This document shows, in pieces, positions 1 through 10,500 of a stretch of DNA of 57,150 bases. A program made the translations under genes and the position numbers. This DNA is from Streptomyces turgidiscabies Car8. GTDB taxonomy: Bacteria > Actinomycetota > Actinomycetes > Streptomycetales > Streptomycetaceae. Within the stretch, counting starts at the first letter, position 1, and each line of letters starts with the position of its first letter. The stretch spans positions 1-57,150 of the forward strand of contig NZ_AEJB01000328.1 of assembly GCF_000331005.1 (NCBI RefSeq), given 5' to 3'. The notes beneath the pieces are model-generated. The model was not told the DNA's origin, did no database searches, and was given only the letters and a program-made list of their open reading frames with translations.

Positions 1-929
1 CGCTCCAGCCAGCGGTCCGCGCCGTCGTAGCGCGGAACGAAGGAGGTACGGCCGTGCACCGCGACCCGGTTGTCCACGACAGCGAAGTCACCGACCCGCA
101 GCCGGTGCGCCGTCATCGTCTCGACGAACGCGTCCCGCAGCCCGGCCATCGCCGCCTTCGCCGTGTCGTCCAGCGGGTGGGTGGCGGCGAAGTCGACCAG
201 CACGTTGGGGTCTTCCGGGTCGCCCAGGAGCACCGGATGCGCCGACCGGACGCTGGCGAGGCTGCCGAACGACGGCGGCGGCTCGGTCAGGAACCGCGGC
301 TCGGCGAGCACCCGGCGCGTCTCCTGCGACAGCAGTGGCAGCGCGCGGCGGACGGAGGAGGTGCACAGTTTCGCGTCGCCGGTCGGATCCTCCCGTATGC
401 AGAGCAGCCCCACGTAATCGGGCCGGTTGTCGTGGAAGGCGTTCTCCACGTGCAATTCCAGGAGTACGGAACCGGCGTTGCTCTGCGACGCCTCCCGGCC
501 CGGCACCGGCACCACGTTCTGCACCAGGGCGCCGTTCTTCTCGCTACGGAAGGAAATCACCTCGCCGAGTTGCAGCATCAGCGAGGTGATGACGGAGGCG
601 GCGATCGTCGGAACGCGCTCGACGGAATTCGGCACGCTCGGCGTCGGCCGCAGCGGATCGCCCGCCACCACCGGCAGGTTGCGCAGCAGCAGCACCCCGT
701 CCTGATTCGGATCGTGCCGGAACGCGCGCAGCGTGGCCAGCAGCGTACGAGGCAGCAGCGAGGAGGTGGCGAGGGCCGCGCCCAGCCACTCGGCGCTGTC
801 GATGAGCGGATGCTCCTGGCCGGTCAGCCGACCGGCCAGAGCCACCAGCTGCTGCCTTTCCCGCTCGCTGAGTTCATGCCCGGTCACCGTGTTCGATGCG
901 GCCGGACCCAGCATCTGAATCTGAGCCAT
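1..929 (-). CDS. AsnO/VioC-type Fe(II)/2-oxoglutarate oxygenase (amino-acid beta-hydroxylase), C-terminus cut by window edge
   Basis: The frame read down from ATG 927-929 is open to base 1, giving 309 residues; the family is usually about 330-360, so only the C-terminus is missing. A Shine-Dalgarno GAGGA precedes the ATG. The protein resembles clavaminate-synthase-like TauD-fold oxygenases. The metal-binding LHVENAFHDNRPDYVG (HxE, about residues 159-161) and distal VAVHGRTSFVPRYDG (His about 291) are both present, as is the KNGALVQNVVPVPG segment typical of asparagine oxygenase AsnO. Such enzymes hydroxylate Asn, Arg or related amino acids for nonribosomal peptides. Sitting divergently beside a phosphopantetheinyl transferase and a SARP, it probably belongs to an NRPS cluster to the left. 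The exact amino-acid substrate cannot be read from the sequence. Confidence 0.87.
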   Translation of the reverse strand, partial: MAQIQMLGPAASNTVTGHELSERERQQLVALAGRLTGQEHPLIDSAEWLGAALATSSLLPRTLLATLRAFRHDPNQDGVLLLRNLPVVAGDPLRPTPSVPNSVERVPTIAASVITSLMLQLGEVISFRSEKNGALVQNVVPVPGREASQSNAGSVLLELHVENAFHDNRPDYVGLLCIREDPTGDAKLCTSSVRRALPLLSQETRRVLAEPRFLTEPPPSFGSLASVRSAHPVLLGDPEDPNVLVDFAATHPLDDTAKAAMAGLRDAFVETMTAHRLRVGDFAVVDNRVAVHGRTSFVPRYDGADRWLE

Positions 930-1122
930 AGGAAAAATTCCTCAGGTTGTCGGCAATTTACCGGGCAATTCTGGAAGCCCGGCCTATCGCGTCCCTACGC
1001 GCGTCGGTATAGGCCGCCAATAGTCCTGGGGAGGAGGCTCGGAAACAGTGACCATATACATCTGAGTACATCCGAACAGCCCGGTGGCCCCGGCGGACGG
1101 GTGTGGAAAGGAGACGCGGGAC
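930..1122. promoter_or_regulatory. divergent promoter region between the oxygenase and PPTase genes
   Basis: This 193-bp region separates two divergent starts. It contains direct copies of GGCAATT (952-958 and 964-970, 12-bp period), a gapped inverted repeat GGCCTAT/ATAGGCC (981-987 and 1009-1015) and two copies of TACATC with 10-bp period (1057-1062, 1067-1072). Direct repeats at near one helical turn are the usual binding pattern of SARP activators, and a SARP gene lies 2 kb away. Assignment of these repeats to that SARP is inference. Confidence 0.4.
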
Positions 1123-2121
1123 ATGACGTTCCCACGCGATCGAAGCCGGGCGGACACCCCCGGCAGGGAAGAAGAGCCCCGCATCACCGCGGGTACCACC
1201 GCGCGGGTCCCGGGGAGTGGAGGATCGGGGTCAGACGAGGCCCGTACCGCTGACGGAGGTGCCCACCCCGGCGGCGGCCGTACCTTCGACGAGGACCCCC
1301 GTACGGGCGACAAAGTCCCCGCAGCCCCCGGAGCCGTCCGCCCCGACGCGGGCGCGGAGTCGGCGGCCGTCATGACGGCCGCCGCCGTCGACCGGATCAT
1401 CGCCCGAGGCGAGGCGCACGTGTGGTGGTGGCGCTGCCCCGAGCGGGTCGACCCGGCCGACCTCGCGCTGCTGGGCACGGAGGAGTTCCGGCGTGCCCTG
1501 GGCATGCTCGCCGAACGGGACGCCGCCGAGTTCGTGCGCACCCGGGCCGGAGCCCGCCGCGCGCTCGGTGAACTGCTCGGCATCTCCCCGGCCACCGCCC
1601 GGCTGGGACACCGCAGCTGCCCGGGCTGCGGCGCGGACGACCACGGCCCGCCGCTGCTGGTGCGCCCCGCGCTCCCGTTGGCGATCAGCCTGAGCCGTAC
1701 GGCCGGCTGGGGCGTCCTCGTGGTCGGCGCCGGCCTCGCCATCGGCGTGGACGCGGAGGCGCTGCGCCCGGTGCGCGAGACCCTGTTCGCCGGGTCCGTA
1801 CTGACCGCGGCCGAGCGGCGCCATCTGGACACCATGTCGCCGGGCCCGGCCAGGCACGCCGTTTTCCACCGGATCTGGACCCGCAAGGAGGCCGTCGTCA
1901 AGGCGGTCGGCGTGGGCCTCGTCGGCACGGAACTGGACCAGCTGGAAACCCACCCCGACCAGGACGGACCGCTGCGCGTCACCCACCACGGCATCGGCCG
2001 CCCCACCGAGTGGACGGTGGAGGACCTGCGCCTCTCCGACCACCTCGCGGTGGCCCTGGCCCGCGCGGCCGGCCCCGCGGCCCGCGGCCCGGTCCACCTC
2101 CACCCGCCCACCGGCCCGTGA
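1123..2121 (+). CDS. Sfp-type 4'-phosphopantetheinyl transferase
   Basis: 332 residues from ATG 1123, which has AAAGGAGA eight bases upstream; a GTG at 1084 in frame has no such site. The transferase core shows the Sfp-family marks: SLSRTAGWGVLVV, then IGVDAEAL (Mg-binding D/E, about residues 207-212) and IWTRKEAVVKAVGVG (WxxKEA, about 250-260). It moves phosphopantetheine from CoA to carrier-protein serines, activating NRPS/PKS enzymes in the cytoplasm. The first roughly 80 residues are Gly/Pro/Asp-rich and look disordered; this extension is unusual for a family of about 220-250 residues. The divergent hydroxylase and downstream SARP suggest it serves a nonribosomal peptide pathway. Confidence 0.88.
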   Translation: MTFPRDRSRADTPGREEEPRITAGTTARVPGSGGSGSDEARTADGGAHPGGGRTFDEDPRTGDKVPAAPGAVRPDAGAESAAVMTAAAVDRIIARGEAHVWWWRCPERVDPADLALLGTEEFRRALGMLAERDAAEFVRTRAGARRALGELLGISPATARLGHRSCPGCGADDHGPPLLVRPALPLAISLSRTAGWGVLVVGAGLAIGVDAEALRPVRETLFAGSVLTAAERRHLDTMSPGPARHAVFHRIWTRKEAVVKAVGVGLVGTELDQLETHPDQDGPLRVTHHGIGRPTEWTVEDLRLSDHLAVALARAAGPAARGPVHLHPPTGP

Positions 2122-2182
2122 CCGGGCGGCCCGGCCTCCGACCGCGGTCCCGACCGCACCCCGAGAGAGGACGTCACGCATC

Positions 2183-2719
2183 ATGACCACGGAATCCGTC
2201 GCACCACCGGCCCGTCGCGCGGACCTCGACACCACACTCAGCGGGCCCCCCACAGGTCATCTGTCCGCCGCCGAACTGGCCACGTACTTCGACACCCTCG
2301 CCGAGGTCGTCCAGCGGCTCGACCCCGGCCCGTCCGCGCCCGGCGGCTGGGAGAACCGGGAGCGGCTGTGGTTCTCCACCTGGGTGCGCGCGGCCTACGA
2401 ACACCCGCTGTCGGCAGCTGTGTTCAGCCACCCCGATGCCGGTGTGGCCCGCGGCGCCCAGCACCGCCAGGCCGCCGAACTCGGTCTGCGCATGGACGTC
2501 TCGGGCACCGGTATCCGCCCCGCCCGCCCTACCCCCCACGTCCGCGCGGCCGCAGCCGTGGCCGCGGTCTGGTCGGTCACCGCGATGGCCGTCACGCAGT
2601 CCCCGCGGCCCCCGCGCGAGCGCGTCGTCTCCGACGCCTGGCTGATCGCCCAGGAGATCATCGCCCCTGCCCTGCCGACGGCCGGACGCGGCCTCACCCG
2701 AGCCCGCGGCGCGTGGTGA
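2183..2719 (+). CDS. unrecognised cluster-associated protein, 178 aa
   Basis: ATG 2183 follows AGAGAGGA, 61 bp after the phosphopantetheinyl transferase and in the same direction, so the two are probably cotranscribed. I do not recognise a family. The N-terminus is disordered, residues about 25-60 look helical (HLSAAELATYFDTLAEVV), and a WENRERLWFSTWVRAAYEHP segment looks conserved. An Ala/Val-rich stretch near residues 120-140 could be a weak membrane or buried helix. There are no catalytic motifs. A helical accessory protein of the adjoining biosynthetic pathway is possible, but this rests only on position. Confidence 0.6.
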   Translation: MTTESVAPPARRADLDTTLSGPPTGHLSAAELATYFDTLAEVVQRLDPGPSAPGGWENRERLWFSTWVRAAYEHPLSAAVFSHPDAGVARGAQHRQAAELGLRMDVSGTGIRPARPTPHVRAAAAVAAVWSVTAMAVTQSPRPPRERVVSDAWLIAQEIIAPALPTAGRGLTRARGAW

Positions 2720-2720
2720 C

Positions 2721-2740
2721 GTGTCCGGCTCACCGGACAC
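2721..2740 (+). terminator. hairpin terminator after the PPTase operon
   Basis: An 8-bp perfect stem GTGTCCGG/CCGGACAC closes a CTCA tetraloop starting one base after the stop codon at 2717-2719. No U-tract follows, as is common for Streptomyces terminators. It separates this gene from the convergent SARP gene. Confidence 0.6.
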
Positions 2741-2840
2741 ACCGTACGGGGGCGAAGCCGACCAGGAGACCGCGTACAGGCACCCGCACACGGGCAGCGC
2801 CACGTACAGGCACAGCCACAGGGACAGTGACACGGCCGGC

Positions 2841-4700
2841 TCACCCCGCCCCGGTGACCGGTGTGTCGCGCGCGGCCGCGGGCGCGAGCGCCAGCGCGGA
2901 CACCTGCTCCCGCGGTCCCCGCGGTTCGAGTGCCTCCCACGGGGCCGCCGCCGCGAGCAGCCGTACGAGCTCGTGGCAGTGGTACAACGGCCGTCCCTGG
3001 TCGTCGAGTCCGGACAGTTCGAGGAGCGCGGCGTCGACGAGGGACTCCAGGGCGTTCTCCGCCGCCTCCTCCGACAGTCCGAGCCGGTCACCGGCCCACC
3101 GCGCGGGGAACGGCTCGCCGGCCGCTCCGCCGAGCGCCCCGAACACCGACCGCTCGACCGCTCCGAGCTGCTCCACCGAGGACCCCAGGACCCGGCTCAG
3201 GTCGAGGTCACCGAAGGCGAGTTCGGCCAGCCGGGCGGCGGGGTCGGCGAGCCGGGCCGCCAGCCGGGCCGCCGTCCAGTGCGGCCGGGCCGCCAGCCGA
3301 GCGCCCGCGATGGCCAGCGCCAGCGGCAGCCGGCCGCAGTACGCCACCAGGTCCTCGGCCCGGTCCGGGTCCTCAAGCAGCCGCTGCCGTCCCGCGCGGG
3401 CGGCCAGCAGATCGAGGCCCGCCTCCTCGTCCAGCAACGGCAGCGCGAACGTGTCGCCCGCCGTCACCCGGGCCAGCCGCCGCCTGCTGGTGATGAGGAC
3501 GGCGGCCGGCCCGGCCGGCAGCAGCGGGGCGAGCTGCCGGTCGCCGGAGACGTTGTCCAGCACCAGCAGCAGCCGCCGCCCGGCGGTCCGCGTCCGGTAC
3601 AGCCGTACCAGCTCGTCCAGATCGCCCGCGGGCAGGTTCGGGTCGCTCTCGCCGAGCGCCCGCAGCAACTGCGCCAGCACGGCGCGCGGAGCCCGTGGGG
3701 CGCCGTCCGAGCCGCGGAGTTCGGCGAAGAGCAGCCCGTCGGGGAAGTGCTCCCCGTTCTCGGCGGCGGCCCGTACCGCGAGCGCGGTCTTGCCGATGCC
3801 GGCCATGCCGGTGACCAGGATGCGCCGCTGCGTGGGCTCCTCGTGCCCCAGCCGCTCCCGCAGCGCCCGCAGTTCGTGCTCCCGTCCGACGAGTTCCCCG
3901 TCGGAGGCGGGCAGCATCGAGGGCACCGGCCCGGTCCGCCCCGCTCGCGCTCCGGCGGTCCGCCCGAGCCCCAGCTCTCCGCCCAGCACGGCCTGGTACG
4001 TCCATCCCAGCACCTCGCCGGGATCGATGCCGAGCTGCTCGGCGAGGACGCCGCGCCCCTCGTAGTAGGCGTGCAGAGCGTCCGCCTGCCGGCCGCACCG
4101 GTACAGCGCGGTCATCAACTGGGCTCGCAGCCGCTCCCGCACCGGGAACGAGGCGACCAGCCCGGTCAGCTCCGCCGTCACCTGCTCGTGCCGACCCAGC
4201 TCCAGATCGGCCTCGATCCGGGACTCCAGGGCGAGCATGCGCTCCTCCTCCAGCGGCGCCAGCTCGGCGTCGAGCAGGTGCTCGGTGACGTTCGCGAGCG
4301 CCGGCCCCCGCCACAGCCGCATCGCGCGGCGCAGCGACTCCGAGGCTTCCTCGAACCGCCTTTCCGCCAGCGCCCGTCGGCCGTCCCGCGCCAGCTGCCG
4401 GAACTCGTGCAGGTCGATCAGGGCGCCGGGAGCGCGCAGCATGTACCCCGGAGGCCGCCGTACGATGTCGGCCTCGTCGCCCAACTGCTTGCGTAACCGG
4501 GACATGTACGTGTAGATCTGCGCGCTCGCCGTCGCCGGCGGATCCCAGCCCCACAGCAGTGAGCTGAGCCGCGCGTCGGACACGACCCGGTCCTGCGCCA
4601 GCAGCATGGCGGCGAGCACCGTGTGAATCTTGGACCCGGAGAGGGCGACCCGTTCGCCGTCCCGCACAGCCTCCACCGGCCCTAGGACCAGAAACTCCAT
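2841..4700 (-). CDS. SARP-family transcriptional activator with NB-ARC ATPase domain
   Basis: 619 residues from ATG 4698-4700, preceded by AAGGGGG. The N-terminus (MEFLVLGPVEAVRDGERV) starts an OmpR-type winged helix, about residues 1-95, followed by a bacterial transcriptional activation domain (about 96-245). An NB-ARC domain follows, with P-loop GMAGIGKTA near residue 297. This is the AfsR/DnrI/RedD class that activates secondary-metabolite genes by binding direct repeats near -35. Unlike AfsR (about 990 residues) it ends soon after the NB-ARC/winged-helix part, without the TPR sensor region. It converges on the preceding operon and is the likely pathway-specific activator of the truncated cluster at the left. 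Confidence 0.9.
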   Translation of the reverse strand: MEFLVLGPVEAVRDGERVALSGSKIHTVLAAMLLAQDRVVSDARLSSLLWGWDPPATASAQIYTYMSRLRKQLGDEADIVRRPPGYMLRAPGALIDLHEFRQLARDGRRALAERRFEEASESLRRAMRLWRGPALANVTEHLLDAELAPLEEERMLALESRIEADLELGRHEQVTAELTGLVASFPVRERLRAQLMTALYRCGRQADALHAYYEGRGVLAEQLGIDPGEVLGWTYQAVLGGELGLGRTAGARAGRTGPVPSMLPASDGELVGREHELRALRERLGHEEPTQRRILVTGMAGIGKTALAVRAAAENGEHFPDGLLFAELRGSDGAPRAPRAVLAQLLRALGESDPNLPAGDLDELVRLYRTRTAGRRLLLVLDNVSGDRQLAPLLPAGPAAVLITSRRRLARVTAGDTFALPLLDEEAGLDLLAARAGRQRLLEDPDRAEDLVAYCGRLPLALAIAGARLAARPHWTAARLAARLADPAARLAELAFGDLDLSRVLGSSVEQLGAVERSVFGALGGAAGEPFPARWAGDRLGLSEEAAENALESLVDAALLELSGLDDQGRPLYHCHELVRLLAAAAPWEALEPRGPREQVSALALAPAAARDTPVTGAG

Positions 4701-5068
4701 GGGGCACCCCCTTCTGGTGCGGCCATTCCTACAGATGAAGAAGGTAGGAGACGCCGTTATTGGCGGGTTATCGCCGCGGCGCGGTCTGCTGTGGGCTGGA
4801 GGGCACGACTCCGTCATGGCGGGCGGAGAAGCGGTGAGGGGAATGATTCGCGTTCCGTGGTCCGCCCAGGCCGACAGCTTTCCGATGACACGTCATGTGG
4901 AGTTCCCGGCGTTTTCTGGGCCTGCGGCGAATGGTGTCTGACCTGCGGGTTCGGGTGGTCTGCTCTGCCGGAGGGCCGCTCACCGCCCGTCATGGGAACG
5001 GGAGGCCGCCGAAGGGGGAGTCCGCGCGGGAACCCCTGCTGGTGGTGACCTCGTCGGCGTACCCGGTC
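4701..5068. other. 368-bp intergenic region upstream of the SARP gene
   Basis: No convincing gene is present. It holds the SARP ribosome binding site (about 4705-4712, minus strand) and a 12-bp inverted repeat ATGAC-AC-GTCAT at 4885-4896 that could be an operator. A small GGCG-loop-CGCC hairpin lies near 4760-4775. No clear terminator for the IclR gene ending at 5069 was seen. Confidence 0.45.
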
Positions 5069-5878
5069 CTACCGCTCCGTGCCGCCGTCGGGCAGGGGAT
5101 CCGCCAAGGCGGTGGCCGCCGCCGTGAGGTCCGCTTCGATTGTCCGCTCGCGCGGCAGCAGGTCGACGTCCCTGCCCACGACCGACACGGCGGCCCGGAT
5201 GCGCCCCTCGGCGTCGCGCACGGGTACCGCGTACTCGACGACCCCGTGTTCGAACTCGCCCCGTGCCGTGACGATGCCGCGCAGGCGGTCGTGGTCGTTG
5301 GCGGCGACGAGTTCCTCGACGGAGCGGGCCGCGTCGGGGCCGCCGACGCCGATCAGTTCGTAGTCGTCGAGGAGGGCGGTGATCTCGTCGGGGGTGTGGT
5401 CGAGCAGGAGCGCGCGGCCCGCACCGGTGCACCAGCACGGGGTGACGAGGCTTGCCGGACCGAGCCACTCGTGGGCGATGCCCGCGGCCGACTCGGCTCG
5501 CACCACCCTGACCTGGACGCCGTCGAGGACGGAGAGACGTGCGCCCGCCCCGTGTCCGACGGCGAGGCTGCGCAGGAGCGGACGGCTGCGCCGGACCAGG
5601 CCGGGGTGCAGGGACGCCGCCGCGGTGAAGAAGGCGCCGCCGGCACGTAGCGTCGAGTCGTCCCGGCGTTCGAGGAAGCCCTTGTCGCACAGGTCCTGAG
5701 TGGTCCGGGACGCCTTGCTCCGCTCGATGCCGACCTCGTCGGCGAGCCTGCTGACGTTGAATCCGGCCCGTCCCGACATCTCCCGGTCCAGCACGGTGTT
5801 GACGATCCGCAGCGCCATGCGCAGCGAGGAGGCCGTTCCCTTCGCCGTCGGTCCGGGCGTGGGCTCGTTCGTCGTCAC
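5069..5878 (-). CDS. IclR-family transcriptional regulator (divergent from homoserine-type operon)
   Basis: 269 residues from GTG 5878. An N-terminal winged helix-turn-helix (about residues 14-75, ALRIVNTVLDRE then NVSRLADEVGIERSKASRT) leads into the IclR effector domain, with the characteristic WCTGAGRALLLDHTP and late AVPVRDAEGRIRAAVSVVG segments. Members bind small organic or amino-acid effectors and control adjacent catabolic operons. It is divergent from the homoserine dehydrogenase, aldehyde dehydrogenase and aspartase operon, so it is the obvious candidate regulator. The start is supported by a TATAGT box six bases upstream, which would give a leaderless mRNA. Longer in-frame extensions to 6022 are low-complexity and were not used. 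Confidence 0.87.
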   Translation of the reverse strand: MTTNEPTPGPTAKGTASSLRMALRIVNTVLDREMSGRAGFNVSRLADEVGIERSKASRTTQDLCDKGFLERRDDSTLRAGGAFFTAAASLHPGLVRRSRPLLRSLAVGHGAGARLSVLDGVQVRVVRAESAAGIAHEWLGPASLVTPCWCTGAGRALLLDHTPDEITALLDDYELIGVGGPDAARSVEELVAANDHDRLRGIVTARGEFEHGVVEYAVPVRDAEGRIRAAVSVVGRDVDLLPRERTIEADLTAAATALADPLPDGGTER

Positions 5879-5884
5879 CCGCGC

Positions 5885-5890
5885 ACTATA
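5885..5890 (-). promoter_or_regulatory. -10 box for leaderless iclR transcript
   Basis: TATAGT on the minus strand is followed by six bases and then the GTG start at 5878. That is the standard geometry of leaderless actinobacterial transcripts. No strong -35 hexamer was seen, and there is no Shine-Dalgarno sequence. Confidence 0.5.
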
Positions 5891-6039
5891 GCCAGCGGTG
5901 TGGGGGGACGAACGCTCGGCCGACGGTGCACATCGGCAGTCGGCGCGGCCGTTTCGGCATGGTCGTGCTGACCTGCCGGGCCGTGACGCTGTGGAGGGCC
6001 GCGCATCAGCGCCCGGCCGCACCAGTGAAGGAGGACCGG

Positions 6040-7134
6040 ATGTTCCGATACGACCTCGCCCTCATCGGATTCGGCGGCGTCAACCGCGCGCTCGCCGAGC
6101 TGATCGCCGAGCGCGGAGACGCCCTGCGGGCCGAACTCGGCTTCGGACTGCGGGTGGTGGCCATCACGGACCTGCGTGCGGGATCCCTCGTACGGACGGA
6201 GGGGGACGGTATCGACCTGACGCCCCTGCTCGCCGTCGCCCCCGGTGAGCTGGACTTCTCACAACTGGAGGGCGGCAGCCCGGAGCCCCGCAACGAGTGG
6301 GTGATCAAGGAGGTGCCGGCCGACATCGTGGCCGAGGCCACCTTCACCAACCCCACGGACGGGGAGCCCGCGCTGTCCCACCTGCGGTGGGCGATCGAGG
6401 CCGGCAAGCACGTGTGCACCACCAACAAGGGGCCGATCGCCCTGCACGGGCCCGCCCTGCGGGAACTGGCGCGGCGGCACGGTGTGCGCGTCGAGTCCGA
6501 GGGGACCGTGATGTCGGGCACGCCGGTGCTGCGTACCGCGCGCCGGATGTTCGGCGGGCTGACCGTGACCGGCTTCGAGGGCGTCATGAACGGCACCTCC
6601 AACTACGTCCTCGGCCGGCTGGAGGCGGGCCTGTCCTTCGCCGACGCCGTCGCCGAGGCGCAGGCCCTGGGCTACGCGGAGGCGGACCCGACGGCGGATG
6701 TCGAGGGGTACGACGTCCAGCTGAAGGTCATGATCCTCGCGGGCGAGGTGCTCGGCGCCGACCTGAAGCGCACGGACGTTCCCTGCACCGGCATCTCCTC
6801 CCTCACCGCCGAGGACGTACGGCTGGCCGCGGCCGAGGGGCTGCGCTGGCGGCTGGTCGGCTCCGCCGTCCGGCGCGCGGACGGCACCGTCGAGGCCAGG
6901 GTCGCGCCGGTCGCGCTGCCCGCCGAGCATCCGCTCGCCGGGGTCTCGGGTCCCACCAACGCCGTGGCGTTCCACACCGACCTGCTGGGCACCGTCACCA
7001 TCGGCGGTCCCGGCGCCGGGCGCACCGAGACGGCGTACGCGCTGCTCTCGGACGTCATCGGCATCCACGAGCACACCGGGGGCGCCGCCTCCGGCTTCGG
7101 CGTCAAGTCCCTTCAGGAGGCCCGTCGTGGCTGA
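6040..7134 (+). CDS. homoserine dehydrogenase family protein without ACT domain (catabolic type)
   Basis: 364 residues from ATG 6040, with AAGGAGGA at 6028-6035. The N-terminal Rossmann fold has [11 protein letters not shown] (residues about 7-17), followed by [12 protein letters not shown] and [11 protein letters not shown] as in homoserine dehydrogenases. The catalytic segment [16 protein letters not shown] keeps the Glu, Asp and Lys (about D225 and K229) used in homoserine/aspartate-semialdehyde interconversion. The C-terminal ACT regulatory domain of biosynthetic enzymes (about 430 residues) is absent. It is first in an operon with an aldehyde dehydrogenase and an aspartase, so it may run in the oxidative direction, homoserine to aspartate 4-semialdehyde. 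An alternative is a related 2-amino-3/4-hydroxy acid dehydrogenase. Confidence 0.82.
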   Translation: MFRYDLALIGFGGVNRALAELIAERGDALRAELGFGLRVVAITDLRAGSLVRTEGDGIDLTPLLAVAPGELDFSQLEGGSPEPRNEWVIKEVPADIVAEATFTNPTDGEPALSHLRWAIEAGKHVCTTNKGPIALHGPALRELARRHGVRVESEGTVMSGTPVLRTARRMFGGLTVTGFEGVMNGTSNYVLGRLEAGLSFADAVAEAQALGYAEADPTADVEGYDVQLKVMILAGEVLGADLKRTDVPCTGISSLTAEDVRLAAAEGLRWRLVGSAVRRADGTVEARVAPVALPAEHPLAGVSGPTNAVAFHTDLLGTVTIGGPGAGRTETAYALLSDVIGIHEHTGGAASGFGVKSLQEARRG

Positions 7135-8553
7135 TGTCTCACTGGGCACCCTGCCCACGCACGCGCAGGTCGGCGACGGCATGGCGCCGGTGCGGAACCC
7201 GTACACCGGCGAGACGATCGGCTCGGTCTGCCTGACCTCGGCCGACGCCGTGGACGGTGTCCTGCGGAGGGCGCGGCAAGGGCGCGAGACCGCCCGTGGG
7301 CTTTCCCGGGCCGCGCGCGCGGCGGTGCTCGACGGTGCGGCCGGGCTGATCGAGGAGCGCGCCGAGTCGTTCGCCCGGCTGATCGTCGCCGAGGCCGGCA
7401 AGACCCTGACGCAGGCCCGCAAGGAGACCGGCCGCGCGGTCAACACCCTGCGGCTGTCGGCGGCCGAGGCGCGCCGCAACGCCGGCGAGGTGGTGCCGTT
7501 CGACGCGTACGCGGGATCGGAGGGGCGCTCGGGCTGGTTCACCCGCGAGCCGCTGGGCGTCATCGCGGCCGTCACGCCGTACAACGACCCGCTCAACCTG
7601 GTCGCGCACAAGCTCGGCCCGGCGATCGCGGGCGGCAACGCGGTCGTCCTGAAACCGTCGCTGCTCACGCCGCTGTCCGCGCTGCGGCTGGTCGACACGC
7701 TGGTGGAGGCGGGTCTGCCGGAGGACGTGGTGACCGTCGTCAACGGCGGCGCCGAGCTGGGGGCCGCCGTGGTGGCCGCCCCGGACGTGCGGATGGTGTC
7801 GTTCACCGGGGGATTCCGCACCGGTGAGGCCATCGCGCGCTCGGCGGGGCTCAAGAAGCTCGCCATGGACCTCGGAGGCAACGCCCCGGTCCTCGTACTG
7901 GCCGACGCCGACCTGGACGCGGCGGTCGAGGCGTGCGTGTCCGGGGCGTTCTGGGCCGCCGGCCAGAACTGCGTGGGCACCCAGCGGATCCTCGTCGAAC
8001 GCCCGGTGTACGAGGCGTTCCGGGACGCGTTCGTCGAGCGCACCGGGCGGTTGCGTACCGGGGACCCCGCCGACGAGCGCACCGACGTCGGTCCCATGAT
8101 CGACGAGCGGGCGGCGGTCGCGGCCGAGGCCACGGTCGCCGCCGCGCTCGCCGAGGGCGCCACGCTGCTCTGCGGCCACGAGCGGGACGGCAGCGGGTAC
8201 GCCCCGACCGTCCTCGAAGGCGTGCCGGCCACGTCGGCGGTCTGGCGGGAGGAGGCGTTCGCGCCCGTCGTCGTCCTGGAACCCTTCGACACCTTCGAGG
8301 AGGCCGTCGAACGGGCCAACGAGATCGACTTCAGCCTGCACGCGGGCGTCTTCACGGCCTCGCTGGACCGGGCCATGGCCGCGGCACGACTGCTGGAGGC
8401 GGGCGGAGTGATGATCAACGACTCCTCCGACTACCGCATCGACGCGATGCCCTTCGGCGGCTTCAAGTACGGCAGCATGGGCCGCGAGGGCGTGCGCTTC
8501 GCCTACGAGGACATGACCCAGCCGAAGGTCGTCTGCCTCAACGGGGCCGGAGT

Positions 8554-8557
<4 letters not shown>
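7127..8557 (+). CDS. aldehyde dehydrogenase family protein, candidate aspartate-semialdehyde oxidase
   Basis: 476 residues from GTG 7127 with CAGGAGG six bases upstream; it overlaps the preceding gene by 8 bp. The NAD(P)-dependent aldehyde dehydrogenase fold is clear: [33 protein letters not shown], and the nucleophile in GQNCVGTQ (Cys282). The general-base position, normally Glu in the ELGG motif, reads MDLGGNAP, with Asp248 exactly 34 residues before the Cys as in the family. Between a homoserine dehydrogenase and an aspartase, the expected reaction is aspartate semialdehyde to aspartate. Close relatives act on lactaldehyde, sulfoacetaldehyde or phosphonoacetaldehyde, so the substrate is inferred from context. 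Confidence 0.85.
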
Positions 8558-9945
<1,388 letters not shown>

Positions 9946-9957
9946 CCGGGGGGCGTC

Positions 9958-10398
9958 TCACAGCCGCGGCCGGCTGACGACACGGGACAGCGCGAGCGCC
10001 GTCACCGTGTCCCGTACACCGGGCATCTGGGCGATCTGCTCCCAGATGCCCTGTACGCGTTCCAGGGAGTCGGCCTCCAGGCTGACCAGCAGATCGAACT
10101 GGCCGCTCAGCACATCGCAGAAGACCACCTCCGGGATGCGTTTGAGGGCGGCCAGGACATCGCCGCCACGCATCCGGTCCTGGCGGTAGACCAGGACATG
10201 GGCGGCCACCGTCGGCCGGTCGTGTCCGCCCGACGGACGCACCAGGGTGTAGCCGCCGATGTGCCCCTGCCGTTCCAGGCGCTCGACGCGCTGGCGCACG
10301 GCGTTGCGGGACAAACGCACCCGCTGCCCCAACTCGGCATGGGACATACGGGCGTTGCCCGTGAGCTCGGTGATGATCTGCTCGTCGATGGTGTCCAT
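9958..10398 (-). CDS. Lrp/AsnC-family transcriptional regulator
   Basis: 146 residues from ATG 10396-10398. The N-terminal helix-turn-helix (MDTIDEQIITELTGNARMSH, then LSRNAVRQRVERLERQGHIGGYT) and the C-terminal RAM/AsnC ligand domain (about residues 62-140) are typical in order and length. These regulators sense amino acids. It is the last gene of the minus-strand run permease-HAD-cyclase, but a strong hairpin lies between it and the cyclase gene. It may therefore have its own promoter or be expressed by read-through. The AGGAG upstream is 13 bases from the ATG, which is longer than usual. Confidence 0.87.
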   Translation of the reverse strand: MDTIDEQIITELTGNARMSHAELGQRVRLSRNAVRQRVERLERQGHIGGYTLVRPSGGHDRPTVAAHVLVYRQDRMRGGDVLAALKRIPEVVFCDVLSGQFDLLVSLEADSLERVQGIWEQIAQMPGVRDTVTALALSRVVSRPRL

Positions 10399-10430
10399 GG
10401 CTGTGGCTGTGTCTCCTGACTGGCACTCAC

Positions 10431-10471
10431 CGAAGAGCTCCGGCGGCCACACGGCCGACCGGAGCTCTTCG
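10431..10471 (-). terminator. strong hairpin between the cyclase and Lrp genes
   Basis: A 13-bp perfect inverted repeat (CGAAGAGCTCCGG and its complement) encloses a further 5-bp CGGCC/GGCCG stem with ACAC loop. It lies downstream of the cyclase stop (10501) and 33 bp before the Lrp start. It has no U-tract. It may terminate or attenuate read-through into the regulator. Confidence 0.6.
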
Positions 10472-10500
10472 TGTCATGTCGGCGGTTCGCACCGCCCGGT

